From Myxococcota bacterium (GTDB taxonomy: Bacteria > Myxococcota > UBA4151): a stretch of 11,584 bases of DNA. The DNA lies in the NCBI GenBank assembly GCA_028823075.1, contig JAPKCE010000030.1, positions 1 to 11,584 on the forward strand. Direction: 5' to 3'. The notes under the pieces are model-generated. The model was given only the letters and a program-made list of their open reading frames with translations. It did no database searches and was not told where the DNA came from. Both the position numbers and the translations under genes were made by a program. This document shows, piece after piece, positions 1 to 6,839 of the stretch; the first letter of the stretch is position 1, and every line of letters starts with the position of its first letter.

Positions 1-1
1 T

Positions 2-1765
2 CTCGGGGATCATGTGACCACTGACGCGGGTACTGGCTGTGTTCATACGGCTCCTGGGCATGGTGAAGACGATTTTAGAGTTGGGAAAATAAACGATCTT
101 GAAGTGTCCGTTCCTGTCGATCGCTATGGACGATTTACCGACCAAGCCGGGCCTTATGCAGGTAAAAAATCTCAAGCCGTTAACAACGAAATCGTTGAAG
201 ATTTAGCTGCCTCAGGTCATCTTCTCAACGCTGTCGGTGAAACTATAGATCACAGTTATCCTCACCATAGTCGTTGCGGTCGCCCTTTGCTTTTTCGCGC
301 CACCGAACAGTGGTTTCTAAAAATGGATCACGACGATCTTCGAGCTCGTTGTTTAAGCGCAATCGAAGGCGTTGAATGGATACCAACTTGGGGAAAAACT
401 CGTATCTATTCCATGCTTTCAGTCCGTCCGGACTGGTGCTTATCGCGTCAACGTTCCTGGGGTGTACCCATCCCAGCTTTTCATTGTCTCAGTTGTTCTG
501 AGGTCACGGTTAACGCCGATTGGGTGGACCAGCTCGCTGATCTATTCAGCGAGCATACTTCCGATATTTGGTACGAATGGCCGATCGAAAAATTATTACC
601 TGAAGGTGCCAAGTGTGGCGCATGCGGTGGCTCTGAATTAGAACGTGATTCCGATATTTTGGATGTTTGGTTTGATTCGGGCGTGTCTTTTGCTGCCACT
701 GGTCATGATAGCGAAGCGGTGGATCTGTACCTTGAAGGTTCAGATCAACATCGAGGCTGGTTTCACACTTCGTTGCTCGCCTCGGTAGCGACGCGCAATA
801 AGGCTCCTTATAAACGCGTGTTAACTCATGGCTTTGTCGTCGATGGTAAAGGTTTAAAGCTTAGTAAATCGAAGAAGAATTTTACTTCAGTCGCCGATGA
901 AATTGATAAATCAGGTGCTGAATTAATTCGCCTCTGGGCTGCTTCTGCGGATTATCGAGAAGATATTCGTGTCTCCGATGAGATTTTGAAACGTAGCGCT
1001 GATAGTTATCGGAAATTGCGCAATACTCTGCGCTTTTTATTAGGAAACTTGCATGATTTCGACCCGGCAAAGGACGCTCGAAGTGGCGATGAGTTAAGTT
1101 GGCTCGACGCGGCTGTTCTCACCGAACTCGATACCTTGGTGGCTACTGTCGATTATCAACTCGGTTGCTTTTCGTTCCACAGCGCCATGCAAACGATCAA
1201 CGAATACTGTTCGCAATTCTCATCGCGCTACCTCGATATCGCCAAAGACCGTTTGTATTGCGATGTAGCCGACGGTCAGCGTCGTCGTGCGACGCAAACA
1301 GTGCTCTATCACCATGCTCATACCTTGATTCGTCTCATCGCCCCGGTGATGCCTTTTACGGCTGAAGATGCCTACGACCATCTCCCTGGACCTCGCCAGG
1401 AATCGGTTCATTTAGACGATTATCCGGTCGCTGTAGATTTGAGTAAGTCGGCGTCTGAACAGCTTGAGCTTTTATGGTCCCTTCGGGAGCGAATAGCTCA
1501 ACAACTCGAGATTTTTCGGCGTGCCAAACACCATACGTACGAAGCCTGTGTCAGCTTGCCGCTAAGCTCAGATGAGCGAGAGAAAGTCGCTCTTTTTGGC
1601 AATGAACTCGCAGAACTTTTACTCGTCGGCGATCTGCTGCTTGTCGATTCTGGAGAGGTTTCGATCGCTGCGGTTGAAAGCTCGCCCTGCGATCGTTGTT
1701 GGCGCCCAGATCCCTTGGAAGAAAGCGGGCTCTGCGCTCGTTGCACTGTTGCTGTGGAGGCCTAA
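2..1765 (+). CDS. ileS: Isoleucyl-tRNA synthetase, C-terminal part (5' end outside window)
   Basis: This class I aminoacyl-tRNA synthetase charges tRNA-Ile with isoleucine in the cytoplasm. About 587 residues are present of a family length of roughly 900-1000. The reading frame is already open at base 2, so the apparent GTG at 14 is internal; the HIGH motif lies upstream. Visible family marks are HTAPGHGEDDF near the left edge (end of the editing domain), FRATEQWF, RPDWCLSRQRSWGVPIP, a Cys pair CLSC (485-496) with a partner CGAC (614-625), DILDVWFDSG and GSDQHRGWF. The KMSKS-equivalent loop is KLSKS (857-871), with Leu in place of Met. An anticodon-binding domain follows. The gene ends in a zinc ribbon, CDRC (1688-1699) and CARC (1733-1744), as in the bacterial IleS type that keeps the C-terminal zinc site. 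The stop overlaps the lgt start (TAATG). Identity is very secure; no frameshift was seen. Confidence 0.97.
   Translation, partial: LGDHVTTDAGTGCVHTAPGHGEDDFRVGKINDLEVSVPVDRYGRFTDQAGPYAGKKSQAVNNEIVEDLAASGHLLNAVGETIDHSYPHHSRCGRPLLFRATEQWFLKMDHDDLRARCLSAIEGVEWIPTWGKTRIYSMLSVRPDWCLSRQRSWGVPIPAFHCLSCSEVTVNADWVDQLADLFSEHTSDIWYEWPIEKLLPEGAKCGACGGSELERDSDILDVWFDSGVSFAATGHDSEAVDLYLEGSDQHRGWFHTSLLASVATRNKAPYKRVLTHGFVVDGKGLKLSKSKKNFTSVADEIDKSGAELIRLWAASADYREDIRVSDEILKRSADSYRKLRNTLRFLLGNLHDFDPAKDARSGDELSWLDAAVLTELDTLVATVDYQLGCFSFHSAMQTINEYCSQFSSRYLDIAKDRLYCDVADGQRRRATQTVLYHHAHTLIRLIAPVMPFTAEDAYDHLPGPRQESVHLDDYPVAVDLSKSASEQLELLWSLRERIAQQLEIFRRAKHHTYEACVSLPLSSDEREKVALFGNELAELLLVGDLLLVDSGEVSIAAVESSPCDRCWRPDPLEESGLCARCTVAVEA
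1756..1760 (+). promoter_or_regulatory. Ribosome binding site for lgt
   Basis: GGAGG lies four bases upstream of the ATG at 1765, inside the last codons of ileS. It supports that ATG over an in-frame start further upstream at 1696, which would overlap ileS by 70 bases and add 23 residues before the conserved Lgt N-terminus. Confidence 0.7.
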
Positions 1766-2664
1766 TGTTACCTGTACTTATTCAATTCGGTGATACCCTA
1801 AAACTTCATACCTACGGCTTGATGATCTTTTTGGGATTCATCGTCGGGCTCAATTTGGCGCAGCGTTACGCTCGTCAGATTGGCGAAGACGATGAGCGCA
1901 TCGCCGATATGGGTTTTTGGCTTCTTGCTTGGGGTTTGGTTGGCGCTCGAACACTGTTCATCATCGTCAACTGGAGCACCTATTCCTCTGACCCTCTTAA
2001 GATCTTTAAGATTTGGGAAGGTGGATTAGTCTTTTACGGCGGTTTTCTTGGGGCCCTTGGTTATTTCCTCTGGGCGGTTCGCGCTCATCGCTTAAACCCT
2101 TGGCTTACCGGCGATATTATCATTCCGAGCCTGGCGCTTGGTCATGCTTTTGGGCGCCTTGGTTGTTTCGCTGCGGGTTGTTGTTGGGGGCGTCCTGTCG
2201 ATCATCATCTCGGTGCTAATTTTCCGGCGGCGAGCGAGGCTTTAATCGGCTCGGGCGGCGCAACCGGTTCGTTGGCTTATCAGGGGATGGCAGCGAATGG
2301 AGAAATCCCACTGGCCGCGGCAGGTGGCTTATTGCAGCATACTCCGGACTTGCACCCGGTTCAGCTCTACGAAAGTTTCGGCGAACTCAGTTTGTTCTTT
2401 ATCTTGGTCATGTGGCGCAACCGAAAAGCCTTTCATGGGCAGATTCTGCTCGCGTGGTTGATGCTCTACCCCATTCTACGCTCGGTGATGGAGACTTTCC
2501 GCGGCGATAAAGCGCGCGGTGTTGACTTGGTTCTGGGCATGAGTACTTCCCAATTAATCTCCGTATTGGTTGCAGGTAGCGCCCTCATTCTCATCATTAT
2601 ATCGTGGAAAAATGGTAAGCTTGGGGCACCAACAAACGCGCAAGCCCCAGAGGAAATTCCATGA
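1765..2664 (+). CDS. lgt: Prolipoprotein diacylglyceryl transferase
   Basis: Lgt is an inner-membrane enzyme. It transfers diacylglycerol from phosphatidylglycerol to the lipobox cysteine of prolipoproteins, the first step of lipoprotein maturation. The protein is 299 residues from ATG 1765, near the usual family length. Visible family marks are HTYGLM (residues 15-20), GGLVFYGG (87-94), the Lgt signature region GHAFGRLGCFAAGCCWG (126-142), LHPVQLYE (196-203) and the C-terminal R239, E243 and R246 cluster before GDKARG. Several hydrophobic segments fit a polytopic membrane protein. The E. coli-type GRIGNFINGE signature is replaced here by a Cys-containing version, which I recall as common in Deltaproteobacteria-like lineages. 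About 40 Gly/Ala-rich residues separate the signature from LHPVQLYE. The gene overlaps ileS by one base and the next gene by four (ATGA), so it is almost certainly cotranscribed. The next gene is itself a putative lipoprotein. Confidence 0.95.
   Translation: MLPVLIQFGDTLKLHTYGLMIFLGFIVGLNLAQRYARQIGEDDERIADMGFWLLAWGLVGARTLFIIVNWSTYSSDPLKIFKIWEGGLVFYGGFLGALGYFLWAVRAHRLNPWLTGDIIIPSLALGHAFGRLGCFAAGCCWGRPVDHHLGANFPAASEALIGSGGATGSLAYQGMAANGEIPLAAAGGLLQHTPDLHPVQLYESFGELSLFFILVMWRNRKAFHGQILLAWLMLYPILRSVMETFRGDKARGVDLVLGMSTSQLISVLVAGSALILIIISWKNGKLGAPTNAQAPEEIP
2650..2654 (+). promoter_or_regulatory. Ribosome binding site for the lipoprotein gene
   Basis: GAGGA ends six bases before the ATG at 2661 and nine before the second ATG at 2664, within the 3' end of lgt. 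It supports a start at this ATGATG. Confidence 0.55.
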
Positions 2665-3815
2665 TGCGTTGGGTGTTTTTGTTTGCTTTCGTTGGCTGCA
2701 CTTCGAGTCCAAGGGTTCAGGTAGCGCCGCAAACAACTGAACCCGATGCGCCCAATCGTTTTAAAGAACGCTACGGCGAGTTGTTGGTAGATTCAACGGC
2801 TGCACCCGAATGGATGATTAAAGGCGCTGGTTGTGCGCTTGGGTATACCACGACCATTATAAGCGGTGAGACCCAAGTGGTTCCTGCTCACTTTTGCGTC
2901 GCTATCGAGAGCGCCGGCACCGTTGATAACAGCACCTGCGAAGCTGCCGAGGTCAAGGCATGGACAAGCCTGTCCAAGCTTTTTGGTGTCTCATCCTCAC
3001 CGGTACGCTACAGCAAAAAATCACTTAGCATTGGTGGTAAGACCATTAGTATTCAAGGCGCCAAACTCGATGCGACCTGGCGCGGCTCCTTTAATGGGAC
3101 GCAGGTTTGCGCTCTACAGATCGCTTGGCCTGTTGCTGAATTTGAAAGTTTACAGGCGAGTTGGGCTGAGCGCGGTGACAAGGCTCAACAACTCTACGAG
3201 TCGGCGCTTCTAAAAGGCTCGAGTTCAGCAAAAAGATGCGAGTACTTAAAGCAAGCTCAAGGTTTGCTCGATGGTTTGCCTGGTAACCGAAAACTGGCGG
3301 GCCAGATCGTAAATTCCGACCTCCTTGAAGATCGAATTCGTCAGGCGTTTGGTGAATATTGTGGATCGGAAAAGACTGTAGTTATGGGAATTTCTTGCAG
3401 TATGGACGATGAACCCAAGCCTTGTAATAAGCGTCTTCGTTCTGCCTTTGTCGGCGCCTTTAGTAAGGCGGGTTGGCAGGTTGTTGGAAGTGATCTTTCC
3501 GACGCCGCATTGATTGCTGTCGGTCAGGGCGATCAAGCGATTCTGCGCAAAGAAACCGCCGGTGCCGGTGCCCGGTTTTTAAGTTTGGCCAAGGTCAGCG
3601 TTGAAAAAATAGGTAGTCGAGGACGTCTGATGTTTTGCCGAGCCAGTTTGGATCTGCGTATTCTTGATGGTCGCATTGGATCAGCCGTAACAACCTTTGA
3701 ATACAGTGCGAAAAAAGCCGGCTTAGGCCCTGAGCAATGCTATAAAAACACTTCCGTTTGGCTGGCGAAGAAATCGCATAAATCCTTGAATGAGGCACTT
3801 GGCAAACAACCATGA
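2661..3815 (+). CDS. Putative cysteine-rich lipoprotein, LPP20/FlgT-like in style
   Basis: I do not recognise this 384-residue protein with certainty. It starts with a very short hydrophobic leader ending FVGC (Cys13), which reads as a minimal lipobox. If so, the mature protein is lipid-anchored and periplasmic or outer-membrane facing. A Pro/Thr-rich linker follows, then APEWMIKGAGC (48-58). The PEW start followed by an alpha/beta region is reminiscent of LPP20/FlgT-type lipoproteins. The C-terminal third (about 238-365) looks like a small globular domain of the kind seen in FlgT/CsgG-related proteins, with VVMGISCSMDD, GWQVVGSDLSDAALIAVG and a SLDLRILDG strand. That assignment is tentative. 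There are eleven cysteines; apart from Cys13 they lie at 58, 79, 93, 150, 193, 234, 246, 255, 326 and 360, which suggests disulfides in an oxidising compartment. The gene overlaps lgt and the ABC ATPase gene by ATGA, so it probably serves the downstream transporter. Confidence 0.7.
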   Translation: MMRWVFLFAFVGCTSSPRVQVAPQTTEPDAPNRFKERYGELLVDSTAAPEWMIKGAGCALGYTTTIISGETQVVPAHFCVAIESAGTVDNSTCEAAEVKAWTSLSKLFGVSSSPVRYSKKSLSIGGKTISIQGAKLDATWRGSFNGTQVCALQIAWPVAEFESLQASWAERGDKAQQLYESALLKGSSSAKRCEYLKQAQGLLDGLPGNRKLAGQIVNSDLLEDRIRQAFGEYCGSEKTVVMGISCSMDDEPKPCNKRLRSAFVGAFSKAGWQVVGSDLSDAALIAVGQGDQAILRKETAGAGARFLSLAKVSVEKIGSRGRLMFCRASLDLRILDGRIGSAVTTFEYSAKKAGLGPEQCYKNTSVWLAKKSHKSLNEALGKQP

Positions 3816-4522
3816 TTCGCGCTGAGAACTTAAGTAGGAGTTTCGCTGCGCGCCGCGCCGTAGACGGTTTAAACTTTAGCCTTCCCGCAGGTTCGGTTAG
3901 TGCTTTTCTTGGGCCAAATGGAGCCGGTAAAACAACCACCTTACGCATGATCACCGGTGCTTTGGCACCGAGCTCTGGGCGAGTTTTTGTGGCTGGTTTC
4001 GACACTTTTGAGCACCCCTATCAAGCGCGCGCTCAACTCGGGTTCTTGCCTGAGAAACCACCACTTTACCCGGAGCTTAGGGTCAGTGAGCAGTTGCGCT
4101 TTGTGGCGAGACTAAAGGGTTTACCCTTGAGCAGCATCGATGCGGTTATTGAGCGCTGTGCCTTGGGCGATGTTTTGCAGCAGCTCCAAGGGCAACTCTC
4201 AAAAGGGTTTCGTCAGCGCACCGGTCTTGCCTGCGCCTTACTCGGTTCGCCGTCTCTGCTCATTCTCGATGAGCCGACTTCGGGCTTGGACCCAGCCCAG
4301 ATCGAATCGATGCGCGGTTTGATCCGTGGTTTAGGCGCTGATCATACGGTGCTTTTATCGACTCATCTGTTGAGTGAAGTGCAGGCGGTCTGCGATCATA
4401 TTTTGATGATTCATCAAGGGCGCTTGGTCGCCGATGATTCGCGCGAAGCTTTACAGGCAGCTTATGGCGGCTCACTACAAACAGCATTTTTTAGCCGTTG
4501 TCAGATTGAGCCAAACTCATGA
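3812..4522 (+). CDS. ABC transporter ATP-binding protein, GldA-like
   Basis: This is the cytoplasmic nucleotide-binding subunit of an ABC-2 type transporter; 236 residues amount to a single ATPase domain with little C-terminal extension. Visible motifs are Walker A GPNGAGKT (34-41), a Q-loop region GFLPEKPPLYPEL (77-89), signature LSKGFRQR (129-136), Walker B LLILDEP (149-155), D-loop GLDP (158-161) and the switch His in STHLLSEV (H185). The signature reads LSKGF rather than the classical LSGGQ. LSKG(Y/F)RQR together with a PE(K/T)PPLYPE Q-loop is typical of GldA-type and related ABC-2 ATPases. The start overlaps the stop of the lipoprotein gene (ATGA), and its own stop overlaps the permease start in the same way. 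The substrate cannot be read from sequence. The ATPase call is secure; the GldA-like subgroup is an inference from motifs and neighbours. Confidence 0.95.
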   Translation: MIRAENLSRSFAARRAVDGLNFSLPAGSVSAFLGPNGAGKTTTLRMITGALAPSSGRVFVAGFDTFEHPYQARAQLGFLPEKPPLYPELRVSEQLRFVARLKGLPLSSIDAVIERCALGDVLQQLQGQLSKGFRQRTGLACALLGSPSLLILDEPTSGLDPAQIESMRGLIRGLGADHTVLLSTHLLSEVQAVCDHILMIHQGRLVADDSREALQAAYGGSLQTAFFSRCQIEPNS

Positions 4523-5298
4523 TGCGCCGCTTGCTTGCCGTGGCTCAGGTAGAGTTGTTGCGCCAGTTCACGACACCGCTCGTCTATGTCGTCAGCTTCT
4601 TCTTGTCGGCGCTAAGTGGGTATTTCTTAATCGTTTTAAGCCGCGGGTTTATCGAGTTGACCCTGCGCTTCGGAGCAAACCCCGAAGCTGCTAATTTGCA
4701 CTTTCACGAACGCATCGTGGCGCCGTTAATCCTCAATATCGAGTATATCTTTGTGCTCATTATTCCATTGCTCACCATGCGAACCTTGGCCTCGGAACGC
4801 GCTCAAGGGAGCTTTGAGATGCTAGCGTCGTCTTTGCTCCGACCCTTTGAACTGGTCGCTGGAAAGTTCTTAGCCCTGTCGCTCGTTGTGCTCTTGTTGG
4901 TGAGCGTCGTGGCGGTTGAGCCCTTGGTCCTCGCTTTCATTGCAGAACCTGGGTCGGCTTTTGATTATTCCGCCTTAGCTTGCGCCTTACTCGGCCTGAC
5001 TTTGCTGGGTTGGAGCTTTGCTGCGGTCGGTCTCGCGGCGTCTTCGCTCACCGACAGCCCGGCGCTGGCAGCCGGAGCCAGTTTGTTGGTGTTGCTGTTT
5101 GCCTGGGTGTTGCGTTTAGCCGGTCAGGGCGGCGGGTTCTGGGGCAGTTTCCTCAGTGGCTTGAGCCCACTAAGCCGCCTTGAGAATTTTGCTATTGGCC
5201 GTTTAGCCGCAGCTGATATTTTGTATTTCATACTCGTCATCGGGTTTTCCTTGTTGGTCGCGTTACGCGCCCTTGATCGGCATCGGTGGCAAGGATGA
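4519..5298 (+). CDS. ABC-2 type permease, GldF-like
   Basis: This is the membrane subunit partner of the preceding ATPase, 259 residues with about six hydrophobic segments (roughly 20-41, 67-86, 114-138, 148-175, 180-200 and 235-252). Between the second and third segments lies TMRTLASERAQGSFEMLASS followed by ELVAGKFLA. This is the conserved cytoplasmic coupling region of ABC-2 permeases (E-R-x-x-G-(S/T)-x-E-x-L, then a GKF motif). The large loop between segments 1 and 2 (FGANPEAANLHFHERIVAPL) is in the position seen in GldF-type permeases. The start codon ATG 4519 overlaps the ATPase stop; a second ATG follows immediately at 4522. Position between the ATPase and a GldG-like gene supports GldF-like. 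The cargo is unknown. Confidence 0.9.
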   Translation: MMRRLLAVAQVELLRQFTTPLVYVVSFFLSALSGYFLIVLSRGFIELTLRFGANPEAANLHFHERIVAPLILNIEYIFVLIIPLLTMRTLASERAQGSFEMLASSLLRPFELVAGKFLALSLVVLLLVSVVAVEPLVLAFIAEPGSAFDYSALACALLGLTLLGWSFAAVGLAASSLTDSPALAAGASLLVLLFAWVLRLAGQGGGFWGSFLSGLSPLSRLENFAIGRLAAADILYFILVIGFSLLVALRALDRHRWQG

Positions 5299-6839
5299 AA
5301 ACAGCTCATTCCATGTTCGGTTTGCTTGCCGCCATTCTGCTTATATCGGCTCCTGTGACTTGGCTTACCAGTCTTGATGAGCCTATATTTGCGGTTATAA
5401 AAATTGTTGCAGGTCTGGTTTCTTTGGCTGTCTGGCTGCGTGGTCTTTACGTACACCGCCGCGGTTTAGTCTCGGGGCGCGGTGGTGTTCATTTGCTGGT
5501 AAGCGCCCAGTTATTAGCTGGCGTATTGATTGTCGGTGGCGTCGCTATCGGATTCTTTGAACAGAGCGGTACGGCTTGGGATATGACCTCTGAGCAGGTT
5601 TATACGGTGGCTGAAGAGACGCGAGTCTTGCTCGATAAATTACCGGAAACTCTGAAAATTGAGGCGTATTACGGTGCTCATCAGGGTCAAGGACGGGTGC
5701 TTAAAAAGCTGGTTGAACAGTTGCAAGCTAGCGGGGCTGATGTCGATTTTGAATTGATTGATCCGAGCCGAGATCCCAAGCGCACTTTGGCTGCCCTAAT
5801 CAGCGCCGAATCACCAAAGATCATCCTTCGTTTAGGCAAACGTGAAGAGCGCGTGCGCTTACCCACCGAACAGCAGCTCGCGCAGGGGTTACAGCGCTTG
5901 CTCGGCGAGGCTCGCACGCTGTTCGTTTTGCGCGGTCATGGTGAGGCGGAGTTGAATGGTGAAGACCATGCTGGCTTTGCTCGTTTGGCACGGGAATTAA
6001 CAGGTGAAGGTTTTACTTTAGCCTATCTTGATTTGGTCAAAGAAGGACGAATTCCAAGTTCCGCCGCGGCGCTGATCTCGCTGCGCGCAAAAACTCCATT
6101 TTTAGAACAAGAGCTCGAGTTAATCTCGCTCTATATGGAAGTTGGCGGGCGTTTGTTGGTCGCTGGTCAAGCCGGCGTATCCTCGGGGCTCAACCCTTTA
6201 CTCAAATCTCATGGTTTGTCGTTTGGTCCGGGAGTTGTGGTCGACCCTCAGGTGAGCGGAGCTCCCGAGGTCCAAGGGCAACCCGCGGCAATGGTGGCGG
6301 CCTATACCGATCATGCGGTGGTAGCTCGTTTGGCGGCTTCGGGGTTGCGTACTTTGCTCAGCCGTCCAGCGCCCATCGTTATGCTTCGCGGCGGCGGTAG
6401 CGCTGGTGGACGTGTCCAGCCCTTGGCAGCGGCGTCGGCTGAGAGCTGGGTCCAAGCAGATCCTTTAGGGCGAGTAATGCAGCGCGGCGACCAGGTTAGC
6501 GGCGGAGCCTTGCTCGCTGCCCTTTGGAGCGATGATCGTAGTAAGGTTGAGGCTCGGCGTAGCGACGAGGCGCGCTTAGGGCTCCTGAGCGATGCTGGGA
6601 TGATGAGCAATGGCGGCATGGTGCATGCGGGTAATCGTGCCTTAGCCTTGAATTTGATCAATTGGCTCAGTGGCGGCGACCAAGAGTTTGCGATTAGCGC
6701 CTCGGAGCGCCGGGTGTCTCGCTTGTTCCTAACGCGCCAAGAGCGTTCACGCCTGCGCTTGCTGCTGCTCGATGCCCTCCCCTTGTTGTTCTTATTGCCC
6801 GGACTCATCGTTTGGCAGCGACGGCGCCGCTTTTCGTGA
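5295..6839 (+). CDS. GldG-like ABC transporter auxiliary membrane protein
   Basis: This is a 514-residue protein with two or three N-terminal membrane segments (about residues 7-24, 30-50 and 65-88), a large extracytoplasmic region and a C-terminal membrane helix just before the terminal RRRRFS. This layout is that of GldG/ABC_transp_aux proteins that accompany GldF-type permeases. Family-like features are the segment after TM3, DMTSEQVYTVAEETRVLLDK (the usual 'fyTLS..t..ll..l' start of the domain), VDFELIDPSRDP, FVLRGHGEAEL (a common RGHGE turn) and GGRLLVAGQAG. I chose ATG 5295 because it overlaps the permease stop as ATGA, like the other junctions. A GTG at 5286 would add three residues and has no better ribosome site. 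The molecular role is unknown even in gliding Bacteroidota, where GldF/GldG are required for gliding. No evidence here shows that this organism glides. Confidence 0.85.
   Translation: MKTAHSMFGLLAAILLISAPVTWLTSLDEPIFAVIKIVAGLVSLAVWLRGLYVHRRGLVSGRGGVHLLVSAQLLAGVLIVGGVAIGFFEQSGTAWDMTSEQVYTVAEETRVLLDKLPETLKIEAYYGAHQGQGRVLKKLVEQLQASGADVDFELIDPSRDPKRTLAALISAESPKIILRLGKREERVRLPTEQQLAQGLQRLLGEARTLFVLRGHGEAELNGEDHAGFARLARELTGEGFTLAYLDLVKEGRIPSSAAALISLRAKTPFLEQELELISLYMEVGGRLLVAGQAGVSSGLNPLLKSHGLSFGPGVVVDPQVSGAPEVQGQPAAMVAAYTDHAVVARLAASGLRTLLSRPAPIVMLRGGGSAGGRVQPLAAASAESWVQADPLGRVMQRGDQVSGGALLAALWSDDRSKVEARRSDEARLGLLSDAGMMSNGGMVHAGNRALALNLINWLSGGDQEFAISASERRVSRLFLTRQERSRLRLLLLDALPLLFLLPGLIVWQRRRRFS

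Noticed and set aside
3595..4005. A 136-codon minus-strand frame across the lipoprotein/ATPase junction
   Set aside because: It is basic and low in pattern, antisense to the Walker A region of a certain ATPase, and without ribosome site support.
6311..6808. A 165-codon open frame on the minus strand opposite the gldG-like gene
   Set aside because: Its translation is rich in Ser/Arg/Ala/Pro with no domain pattern, and it lies fully antisense to a gene with clear family features; it is a shadow frame.
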